Source: Pseudomonadota bacterium
GTDB taxonomy: Bacteria > Pseudomonadota > Alphaproteobacteria > Rhizobiales > Xanthobacteraceae
Length of the DNA: 64,000 nucleotides
NCBI GenBank assembly: GCA_023451825.1
Contig: JAEXYA010000001.1
Coordinates: 33,862-97,861, forward strand
Direction: 5' to 3'
Below, piece by piece: positions 57,444 through 64,000 of this stretch. The notes beneath the pieces were generated by a model. That model had not been told where the DNA came from. It saw only the letters and a program-made list of their open reading frames with translations, and searched no databases. How positions within the stretch are numbered: the first letter of the stretch is position 1; every line of letters starts with the position of its first letter. The position numbers and the translations under genes are program-made.

Positions 57444-58537
57444 AATCCGACCAATCCGCGTTGGCGCAGCAGGATCAGCAGGAAGACAGGCGCACCGACG
57501 GCGGCAGTGAGAATACCGATCGGCATTTCCGCTGGCGCGACGATGGTGCGTGCCAGCGTATCGGCGCCGACCAGCATGATCGCACCAAGCACGATCGACG
57601 ATGGCAGCAACAGCCGATGGCCGGGACCGATCATCAGCCGCAGCAGATGCGGCACGACGATGCCGACGAAGCCGACGATCCCACAAATGGAGACGGCGAC
57701 GCCGGTCATGGCGGAAATGATGACGATGCAGATGCGCTTGAGGCGCTCCACATCGACGCCTGAATGAAATGCTTCGGATTCACCGAGGATCAGCACGTCA
57801 AGGCCGCGATGGATGAAGATCATGGCAATCATCGCCAGCACGAAGACAGGGACGATCGTCGTTGCCTTGCCCCATGTGGCGCCGCTGAGCGAGCCGAGCA
57901 ACCAGAAAGTGATGTCGCGGAGCTGGCGGTCGTCGGCGATGAAGACGAGCAGGCCGATGCCGGCATTGGCAATGGCGGCGATGGCGAGGCCTGCGAGCAG
58001 GAAAATGGCGATCGACGTCCGCCCGCTGCGGGTGGCGATCCGATAGAGTATGATGGTTGTCAGCAGCGAGCCGAGGAAGGCGGCGAGCGGCAGCAGGATC
58101 GGCTGCATGAAGTGGATATGCTCGGCATATTTGCTGTCGCTGACGATGATGGCTGCCGCCGCCGCAAAGGCGCCGCCGCTGGAGACGCCGACCAGAGCGG
58201 GGTCGGCAAGCGGATTGCGAAATAGCCCCTGCATGATGGCGCCTGCGGCACCGAGGATCCCGCCAATCATGGCAGCCACAGCAATGCGCGGCAGACGGAT
58301 CGACCACAGGATCAGTTGGTCACGGGCGTGCAGTGTGTCGCCGGGAGCGGGGGCTGTGAAACCGAGTGCGACGGGCAGGCGGGAAAGTGGAATGCCGGCG
58401 GCACCGACGGTGGCCGCGAGCATGGTCGCGAGCACCAGCAACAGCATGAGCCCGCTGACGACCAGCAGTGCCGGCGGGCGCCGAACATGGCCTTTCGTCC
58501 TGACAAAGGCAGTCGGCTTGATGTCCGCGCGGCTCAT
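57440..58537 (-). CDS. hmuU: Heme ABC transporter permease HmuU
   Basis: A 365-residue permease of the FecCD family with about ten membrane segments. Typical blocks are LSRLPVALGF, RLPRIAVAAMIGGILGAAGA, MQGLFRNPLADPALVGVSSG and CGIVGFVGIVVPHLLRLMIG. It forms the inner-membrane channel for heme delivered by HmuT. It starts one base after the hmuT stop. Confidence 0.95.
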   Translation of the reverse strand: MSRADIKPTAFVRTKGHVRRPPALLVVSGLMLLLVLATMLAATVGAAGIPLSRLPVALGFTAPAPGDTLHARDQLILWSIRLPRIAVAAMIGGILGAAGAIMQGLFRNPLADPALVGVSSGGAFAAAAAIIVSDSKYAEHIHFMQPILLPLAAFLGSLLTTIILYRIATRSGRTSIAIFLLAGLAIAAIANAGIGLLVFIADDRQLRDITFWLLGSLSGATWGKATTIVPVFVLAMIAMIFIHRGLDVLILGESEAFHSGVDVERLKRICIVIISAMTGVAVSICGIVGFVGIVVPHLLRLMIGPGHRLLLPSSIVLGAIMLVGADTLARTIVAPAEMPIGILTAAVGAPVFLLILLRQRGLVGL

Positions 58538-58538
58538 C

Positions 58539-59519
58539 TCACTGGCGGCAATTGACGGTCAGCGAGGTCGGCTGAAACGTAGCGCCATCTTTCGACAATG
58601 CAGGATCGAGCTTGAGCGCGAGGTCGCGCGCAGCAGCGGCGGTGCGTGGACCGAAGCCGAGCAGATAGAGCCCGTCCATGGCTACATAGCTTTTGTTTTT
58701 GGCGGCCGGCGTCAGCGCGAAAGCGGGACTGGCGAAGATCGCAGCGGCCTGCACCGAATCTTTCCCGCGCTCCATGTCCAGGATGTGATCCGGTCGGGCT
58801 GCAGCGATGGCCTCGTCGCTCATGATCTTGTAGCCGTCGAAGCCTTCGGCGACATTGACGCCGCCGGCCAGCTTGATGATCTCATTGGCCGCCGTCTTCT
58901 GTCCGGCCACCATGGCGCGGCCATCGACCAGCGACATCACGAACATCACCCGCAGTGGTGTCTTCACCTTCGCACGCAGGTCGCGCAACCCGGCAAGGTC
59001 GGCTTCCACGGATCGGGCCAGGCATTCACCACGTGCTTCCAGGCCGGTGACCTTGGCGACCATCCGGATCTTCTCGACCATGCCGGCTTCAGAATAGGAG
59101 TCCGGGACCATGATCAGCGGCACTTTGGCGGCATCGATGACGTCGATGGTCTCTTTCGGGCCGGCGCCTGCAATCGCCAGCACAAGCTGCGGATTGAGAC
59201 CCAGCACGCCTTCAGACGAAAGTTGCCGCATATAGCCGACATTGGGTTTGTCGGTCATCGCCTTGCGCGGATAGAGGCTGGTGGTGTCGATGGCGACGAT
59301 CCGGTCCTCGGCGCCCAGAGCATAGAGAATTTCGGTGACTGCGCCGCCGACCGAGACAATGCGGGTGGGGTGGCCGACAGTGACATCGCGGCCACGCGCG
59401 TCATGAATAACGACGTCTTCGGCGGCAGCCGCGGCAGAGAGCGCCAAGCAGCCGCTCAACGCGGCGCCTTGCAAGGCGCGGACGAGAACACTGCGGCGGG
59501 GCGCTGCAACCGCGGTCAT
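58539..59519 (-). CDS. hmuT: Heme-binding periplasmic protein HmuT
   Basis: A 326-residue class III binding protein. The signal sequence includes LVRALQGAALSGCLALSAAAAA with twin basic residues before it. RIVSVGGAVTEILYALGAED is the family opening, and the long backbone helix lies near ECLARSVEADLAGLRDL. A Tyr in TTSLYPR is a candidate heme ligand. Its ATG overlaps the hemP stop by four bases. Confidence 0.93.
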   Translation of the reverse strand: MTAVAAPRRSVLVRALQGAALSGCLALSAAAAAEDVVIHDARGRDVTVGHPTRIVSVGGAVTEILYALGAEDRIVAIDTTSLYPRKAMTDKPNVGYMRQLSSEGVLGLNPQLVLAIAGAGPKETIDVIDAAKVPLIMVPDSYSEAGMVEKIRMVAKVTGLEARGECLARSVEADLAGLRDLRAKVKTPLRVMFVMSLVDGRAMVAGQKTAANEIIKLAGGVNVAEGFDGYKIMSDEAIAAARPDHILDMERGKDSVQAAAIFASPAFALTPAAKNKSYVAMDGLYLLGFGPRTAAAARDLALKLDPALSKDGATFQPTSLTVNCRQ

Positions 59520-59710
59520 TTGGTCAGGATCAGCTTGTTCTGGAAGGTCAGGCGCAGCCGATAGGTGTCTTCGCCATGGGTGATCAGCAATTCGCGCTGG
59601 TCAGCGAACAGCTCCTTGCTGTCCATCCGATCGCCATCGACGAAGATGCTGCGCTGCGACGAAGCCTTCATGCCGGCGGCATTGCGGCTGTCGTGAGAAC
59701 CCGTGTCCAT
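59516..59710 (-). CDS. hemP: Hemin uptake protein HemP
   Basis: A 64-residue protein. The C-terminal half carries the HemP core: LLITHGEDTYRLRLTFQNKLILTK, split here by the dipeptide GE, with the final LILTK typical of the family. The N-terminal half is polar and variable. HemP/HmuP proteins help activate heme-receptor genes in rhizobia and Burkholderia. It leads the hemP-hmuT-hmuU-hmuV operon and is divergent from hmuR. Confidence 0.88.
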   Translation of the reverse strand: MDTGSHDSRNAAGMKASSQRSIFVDGDRMDSKELFADQRELLITHGEDTYRLRLTFQNKLILTK

Positions 59711-59824
59711 CGTGTCAATCTGCCCGGTCAGTAAAATGCGTCAGGCAGTTATAGGTTTGCGCAGCCGGCATCGCCAAGCACTGCAGTCTATAATCAATAT
59801 AAACAGGCTCGCCGTCAGTTGACC

Positions 59825-59851
59825 CTTTCGAAACAGAACCTTAATCGAAAG
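59825..59851. promoter_or_regulatory. Inverted repeat in the hemP/hmuR divergent gap
   Basis: CTTTCGA and TCGAAAG are perfect seven-base arms separated by 13 bases. The site is 109 bases before hmuR and 114 bases from hemP in the 250-base divergent region, so it could control both. I do not see a clear match to the Irr or RirA consensus, so the binding protein is open. A TATAAT at 59789 might be a -10 hexamer. Confidence 0.4.
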
Positions 59852-59960
59852 TGGCGGTTTGGTGGCGGGGGTCATCGAGTCGTGTTGAGAGCCAGCAAGC
59901 CTGCATCCTGCCGCAGCGCCAGCCAGCCAGGCGTATTCATTTTCACTTGGGGAAGAATTT

Positions 59961-62318
59961 ATGGCTCTCGTGGGCAGGACGAAGTGCGCCTTGTTGCTCG
60001 GCGTGTCGATCGCGGTTGTGGGGATGTTCAGCGCGCAAGTCGCGATGGCACAGGCGGTGGAGACGGTGCAGCCGGCCAAGCCGAAGCCGAAGAAGAAGCG
60101 GGCCGCAGCGCCCCAGGCTGTTTTCCCTGAACCAGTGCGCAACGCCAATGCTCAGATCGGCCGGCAGACGACGCAGGCCCTCGACGAAATCACGGTGACT
60201 GCCTCCAAGAGCCCCGAGCGCGCCATCGATGCGCTGGCTCCGGTCAGCGTGATGACACTTCAGCAGATCCAGGGACGCCAGGCTTCGACCGTCGGCGATC
60301 TCATCTACAATATGCCGGGCGTCTGGCTGCAGGATCGTGGTGACGAACCATCGACCTCGATCAACATCCGTGGCCTTCAGGATTTCGGCCGCGTCGCGGT
60401 GGTCGTCGACGGTGCGCGCCAGAACTATCAGCGCACAGGCCATTTTGCGAATGGCTCATTCTTCCTCAATCCCGAACTGATCGGCGGCATCGACATCACC
60501 CGCGGTCCCACCGCCAACATCTATGGCTCCGGCGCCATCGGCGGCGTGGCCTCGTTCCGCACCAAGGACATTCAGGACGTGCTGCGTCCGGGCGAGACAT
60601 GGGGTGTGGACGTCAACAGCATGTTCGGCAGCAATGGCGCGCGTGCGATGGGCTCCGCTTTCGGCGGCGTGCGCATCAATCCGAATGTCGATTTCTTCGC
60701 AGGCGGCACCTATTCGACCCAGGAAAACTACCGCGATGGCAGCGGCGCCGAGGTTTTCAACACCGGCAACAAGCTGTCCAGCGGTCTCGCCAAGCTGACG
60801 GTTCGTCCGGCGGACGGTCACGAAGTCAAGCTCGGGACGGTGTTCCAGGAAGACCTCTACAATGTCGGTCAGCCTGCGCGCCCGGCCGGCGTGCCGAATT
60901 CCGCAGGTGGCGCAATCGGGACCGGCACATCGGTCTATGCGACCAATGTGAAGAACTACACCACCACGCTTGGTTGGACCTACTCGCAGCCGGACGACAA
61001 GCTGATCGATTGGGATGCCAAGGTCTATTGGAATCGGACCGAGAACGATCAGACCAAGATCTCGCATAACAGTGTGTTCAGCTCGGCGCCGACGCCTTTC
61101 CCGTCCAATTGTACGCCTCTGCGCGTGGCTGGTAACAATATCACCGGCTGTATCGGCGATCAGCGCAGCTACCGTATCGATACGATCGGTTTCGATGCGC
61201 ACAACACGTCGCGTTTCGATTTCGGCGATTGGCGCAATGCCATCACCTATGGTGGCGACGGCTTCCGCGACGAAGTCTCGACCGCCGACCAGAATGGCAA
61301 CTCCAATGTGACGACGCCGGGCGGCCAGCGCACGGTGACCGGTGCCTTCGTACAATGGAAGGGCAACTACAGCTCGTTGCTCGAGATCGTGGGCGCTCTG
61401 CGCTACGATCGCTATGAGTTGTCGTCGGCAACCGCCAGCACCAGCGGTGACCGTTTGTCGCCGAAGATCACCATCGGCTTCCTGCCGACGTCGATCGTGA
61501 CGCCTTACCTCAGCTATTCCGAAGGTTATCGGGCGCCGTCTATCACGGAATCACTCATTTCGGGCGGTCACACGGCAACCAGCATCGGCGCCGGCGATAC
61601 CGCGCGTTGCGCAGATGGCTCGCGCGGCTACTTCTGCTTCATCCCGAACACCGGGCTGCGGCCGGAAGTCGGTAAGAACAAGGAGATCGGCGTCAATCTG
61701 AAGAAGAACGATCTGATCGTTGCGGGCGATGGCCTGCGCGGCAAGTTCAATCTCTACCAGAACGATGTCGAGGACTATATCGACTACAACCTGTTCACCT
61801 GCCCTCCCGGCAGCGGCAACACGGGCCTGTGCTATCAGTACCAAAACATTGCCGGCGGTGCGCGTATCCGCGGTTTCGAAGCCGAGGTGATGTATGACGC
61901 CAATCTGTGGTTCGTCGGCGTGTCCGGCAGCGCACAGGAAGGCAAGCGCGTACAGACCGGCGTCGGCTTGCTGAACATTCCGTCGCAGAAGATCACCACC
62001 ACGGCGGGTCTCCGTCTGCTCGACAACACGGTGATCCTGTCCGGCATGTGGACCAATGTGAAGGCGAACACCGATCTGCCGGCCGGCACGATCCCGGCGA
62101 CGTCCTACAATCTCGTCAATCTGTATGCGACCGTGCGGCCGACCAAAGATCTCTCCGTCCAGTTCTCGGTCGAAAATCTGCTGAACCAGTACTACCGTCC
62201 CTATGCGATCCCTGGTCCGGATCCGGGAACCGGCCTTGCACAGAACGACGTTCTGTGGGCGAGCGCCGGATCCGGTATCGTCTTCAAGGGCGGCTTGAAG
62301 TATCACTTCGGTGGATAA
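59961..62318 (+). CDS. hmuR: TonB-dependent heme/hemoglobin receptor
   Basis: A 785-residue outer-membrane receptor. It has a signal peptide (about residues 1-32), a Lys/Pro-rich linker and the TonB-box-like DEITVTASKSPE. The plug contains INIRGLQDFGRVAVVVDGAR and DITRGPTANIYGSGAIGGVA. The barrel has the heme-receptor YRAP motif (GYRAPSITESL) followed by an NxGL-type stretch (PNTGLRPEVGKNKEIGVNLK). It takes up heme for the HmuTUV importer encoded divergently. A strong hairpin terminator follows 44 bases after the stop. Confidence 0.93.
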   Translation: MALVGRTKCALLLGVSIAVVGMFSAQVAMAQAVETVQPAKPKPKKKRAAAPQAVFPEPVRNANAQIGRQTTQALDEITVTASKSPERAIDALAPVSVMTLQQIQGRQASTVGDLIYNMPGVWLQDRGDEPSTSINIRGLQDFGRVAVVVDGARQNYQRTGHFANGSFFLNPELIGGIDITRGPTANIYGSGAIGGVASFRTKDIQDVLRPGETWGVDVNSMFGSNGARAMGSAFGGVRINPNVDFFAGGTYSTQENYRDGSGAEVFNTGNKLSSGLAKLTVRPADGHEVKLGTVFQEDLYNVGQPARPAGVPNSAGGAIGTGTSVYATNVKNYTTTLGWTYSQPDDKLIDWDAKVYWNRTENDQTKISHNSVFSSAPTPFPSNCTPLRVAGNNITGCIGDQRSYRIDTIGFDAHNTSRFDFGDWRNAITYGGDGFRDEVSTADQNGNSNVTTPGGQRTVTGAFVQWKGNYSSLLEIVGALRYDRYELSSATASTSGDRLSPKITIGFLPTSIVTPYLSYSEGYRAPSITESLISGGHTATSIGAGDTARCADGSRGYFCFIPNTGLRPEVGKNKEIGVNLKKNDLIVAGDGLRGKFNLYQNDVEDYIDYNLFTCPPGSGNTGLCYQYQNIAGGARIRGFEAEVMYDANLWFVGVSGSAQEGKRVQTGVGLLNIPSQKITTTAGLRLLDNTVILSGMWTNVKANTDLPAGTIPATSYNLVNLYATVRPTKDLSVQFSVENLLNQYYRPYAIPGPDPGTGLAQNDVLWASAGSGIVFKGGLKYHFGG

Positions 62319-62362
62319 CCGATCGGGCTGATCACTGCCGCAGTGTTGTGGTCAAAGCTTCC

Positions 62363-62396
62363 GAAGCCGCGTCGATGTCCCGACGCGGCTTCTTCC
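62363..62396 (+). terminator. Strong hairpin between hmuR and the next gene
   Basis: GAAGCCGCGTCG and CGACGCGGCTTC form a perfect 12-base stem with an ATGTCC loop; TTCC follows. It lies 44 bases after the hmuR stop and 22 before the next start. It may stop part of the transcription and set a lower level for the downstream genes. Confidence 0.78.
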
Positions 62397-62414
62397 ATGA
62401 CAAGGAGAGAAATC

Positions 62415-62750
62415 ATGTTCATCGCCATGAACCGCTTCCAGGTGAAAACCGGCTCAGAGCAAGCCTTCGAGCAGATCTGGTCCAGCCGCGAATCCTATCT
62501 CAGCGAATTGCCGGGCTTCATCGAATTCCATCTGTTGAAAGGTCCGGTGGCCGAGGACCACACCCTGTATTCCTCGCACACGGTCTGGGCAGCGAAGGCT
62601 GACTTCGAGAACTGGACCAGGTCCGATCAATTCCGCAAGGCGCATGCGCGCGCCGACAACAAGTCGGCAGGCGCGAGCCTCTATCTCGGCCATCCGAAGT
62701 TTGAAGGCTTTGAGGTCATTCAGACCGAGAAGAACAAGAACGCCGCCTGA
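62415..62750 (+). CDS. Heme-degrading monooxygenase-like ABM protein (HmuD/HmuQ type)
   Basis: A 111-residue protein of the antibiotic-biosynthesis-monooxygenase dimeric ferredoxin-like fold. MFIAMNRFQVKTGSEQAFEQ, LPGFIEFHLLKGP and YSSHTVWAAKADFENWT follow the IsdG/HmuQ pattern. A His for proximal heme binding is likely in FRKAHARADN. In Bradyrhizobium the HmuQ and HmuD proteins open heme to release iron, and their genes sit beside hmuR. The AAGGAGAG before the ATG is a strong ribosome binding site. Confidence 0.85.
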   Translation: MFIAMNRFQVKTGSEQAFEQIWSSRESYLSELPGFIEFHLLKGPVAEDHTLYSSHTVWAAKADFENWTRSDQFRKAHARADNKSAGASLYLGHPKFEGFEVIQTEKNKNAA

Positions 62751-62786
62751 GTGCGCGGCGCATCACGATCGATCACGGAGCAAACC

Positions 62787-63293
62787 ATGTCGCACGCTGA
62801 TCTCGCTGCTCTCAGGGCGCATATGGCCGAGAATCCCGGCGCTGTGATCGAAACCGTGGCGCATGAGCGCGGCGTGACGCCGCGTGCCGTGATCGAAGCG
62901 TTGCCATCCAAGATGGTCACGATGGGTGGCGGGGCGGATGCTTTCGTTACCGCCATGCAGGACATCGCTGAATGGGGTGAGGTGACGCTGATCGTGCATA
63001 CGGACGATGGCATCTTCGAAACCACCGCGCCGTTGTCGCCTGGCAAGCTCGGTCACGGCTACTACAATCTGACCGAACCGAAGGGCCTGCACGGCCATTT
63101 GCGGCACGAACGGTGCGGCAGCATTGCATTCGTCGAGCGGCCGTTTATGGGCAAGTCCTCCGCCTTCGTTGCCTTCCTGAATGTGGATGGCGGCGTCATG
63201 TTCAAGGTTTTTGTCGGCCGTGACGATACGCGGGCGCTGAAAGCGGACCAGCTTGCACGGTTTCACGCATTGGCTGCGAAGCTCGCAGTCTGA
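62787..63293 (+). CDS. hutX: Cytosolic heme utilization protein HutX
   Basis: A 168-residue protein of the HutX/HuvX family. The opening is LAALRAHMAENPGAVIETVA, and the conserved core includes MVTMGGGADAFVTAMQDIAE, EWGEVTLIVHTDDGIFE and GYYNLTEPKGLHGHLRH. HutX accepts heme from the inner membrane and passes it to a degrading enzyme, which here would be the gene just upstream. The ATG at 62787 gives the usual family start. Confidence 0.92.
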   Translation: MSHADLAALRAHMAENPGAVIETVAHERGVTPRAVIEALPSKMVTMGGGADAFVTAMQDIAEWGEVTLIVHTDDGIFETTAPLSPGKLGHGYYNLTEPKGLHGHLRHERCGSIAFVERPFMGKSSAFVAFLNVDGGVMFKVFVGRDDTRALKADQLARFHALAAKLAV

Positions 63294-63389
63294 GGCCGGG
63301 CGCCTCCTTTCGTCGTCTTGACGGTCAGTCGGCTGGCGCGAAGATTGCTTTCTTCGCCGCACGAACCGTTCCGACCTCAAGAGGCAACA

Positions 63390-64000
63390 ATGATCGAGAC
63401 CATCGAAGCTCGCGACAGCGGCTATCACTATTTGCCGGGCGTCTTTCAATATTCCTGCGGCGTCGGCGCTTTGCCCGGTTTCGCTTTGCAGCGCGTGCGT
63501 TTCTCGAAGGTCGTGCCGCTGAAGGAGGGCTTTGCGCGGATTGCAGAGACACTCAAGCAGGCCGGTCGGCCGCTGACGGCATTTGCGGCCTGCGAGTTAC
63601 GTTCGCCGGCGCCGTTCACCGAGCAGGGATTTCGCGATTTCAACGAGGTCTATATCAAGACCATCGAAGACTGGGGCATCATGACGAACCGCCTCAATCC
63701 GATCGCGCGCAGTAATGTCTGCCCGAAGATCGATCCGCCGTCTGAGCCGGGCTTCCACGCGTTCTCGTTCACCACAGTCGAACCCGGTGCACCGTCCTCC
63801 TTCGTGATTGCCGGCAGCGGCGAGTCGGCAGAAGGAAAGGGCGACTATCGCGACAATATCGTGCGTTATGGCGACATCAGCCCATCTGGCATGCTGGAAA
63901 AGGCGAAATGGGTGCTCGGCGAGATGGAGCGCCGCATGCAGGCGTTTGGCGGCGACTGGAGCCAGACCACCGGCGCGCAGCTTTACACCGTCCATGACAT
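63390..64000 (+). CDS. Unrecognised protein after the heme locus (truncated by window end)
   Basis: The first 203 residues are open in frame from ATG 63390 to the window end. It begins MIETIEARDSGYHYLPGVFQ and contains YSCGVGALPGFALQRVRFSK, AFAACELRSPAPFTEQGF and EDWGIMTNRLNPIARSNVCP. The coding bias is convincing. The layout vaguely recalls Rid-like or CnbZ-like deaminase proteins, but I cannot assign it. It follows hutX by 96 bases and may or may not belong to heme use. Confidence 0.8.
   Translation, partial: MIETIEARDSGYHYLPGVFQYSCGVGALPGFALQRVRFSKVVPLKEGFARIAETLKQAGRPLTAFAACELRSPAPFTEQGFRDFNEVYIKTIEDWGIMTNRLNPIARSNVCPKIDPPSEPGFHAFSFTTVEPGAPSSFVIAGSGESAEGKGDYRDNIVRYGDISPSGMLEKAKWVLGEMERRMQAFGGDWSQTTGAQLYTVHD

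Overview
The window is a high-GC chromosomal segment from an alphaproteobacterium, most likely in the Bradyrhizobium/Rhodopseudomonas/Tardiphaga/Afipia group. This is judged from gene content: hemP-hmuTUV with hmuR, a DUF2946 protein beside a ZnuD-like receptor under a Zur-type palindrome, phnGHI-fosX-phnJKLMN, and cca beside a DUF6111 gene. The left part also carries Rhizobiales-style intergenic palindromic repeats. No rRNA, tRNA, CRISPR array, insertion sequence, prophage or origin was seen. The species was not determined.

Left part (1-24.5 kb): a partial metallophosphoesterase, a Nudix hydrolase and a GNAT acetyltransferase. Next is a probable zinc-uptake unit (His-rich DUF2946 protein plus ZnuD-like TonB-dependent receptor) behind a perfect 21-bp palindrome. 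A four-gene moxR-DUF58-DUF4159-membrane protein operon follows, then DUF1285, a CoA-pyrophosphatase-type Nudix, DUF6111 and cca. After these come a YodC-like DUF2158 protein, an Asp/Glu/hydantoin-racemase-like protein, a beta-lactamase-fold serine hydrolase, a DUF3060 protein, queE-queD, a cysteine-cluster protein, an SDR, an FAD oxidoreductase and glpK. Nearly every intergenic gap here holds an imperfect palindrome from one of a few repeat families. The repeats stop at about 24 kb, where a hairpin-dense 560-bp stretch precedes ruvC.

Middle part (24.5-46 kb): ruvC-ruvA-ruvB, then a ParE/RelE-type toxin-antitoxin pair wedged between ruvB and ybgC. A DUF1348 protein follows, then phnF divergent from a C-P lyase operon (phnGHI-fosX-phnJKLMN plus a PPOX flavoprotein) with a near-consensus Pho box. 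HU and a DUF1328 membrane peptide come next. An extracellular polysaccharide locus closes this part: chain-length/BY-kinase-like protein, three GT4 glycosyltransferases, MurJ/MVIN-type flippase and polysaccharide deacetylase.

Right part (46-64 kb): an IclR regulator divergent from a tightly packed seven-gene operon. That operon encodes a three-subunit molybdenum hydroxylase, an ACMSD-type amidohydrolase and an NMT1/TauA-type ABC importer. It looks like an uncharacterised pathway for import and oxidation of one small, perhaps N-heteroaromatic, compound. Then come an FAD/NAD-binding protein whose start looks broken by one extra base, an orphan receiver-domain protein, and a divergent heme-acquisition locus: hemP-hmuT-hmuU-hmuV to the left, and hmuR, a heme-degrading monooxygenase-like gene, hutX and a truncated unknown gene to the right.

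The strongest candidates for new biology are the IclR/molybdenum-hydroxylase/amidohydrolase/ABC operon, the Zur-palindrome unit, fosX inside the C-P lyase operon, the structured element before ruvC, and the toxin-antitoxin pair in the ruv-ybgC array. All functions are inferred from motifs and context; no database search was run.
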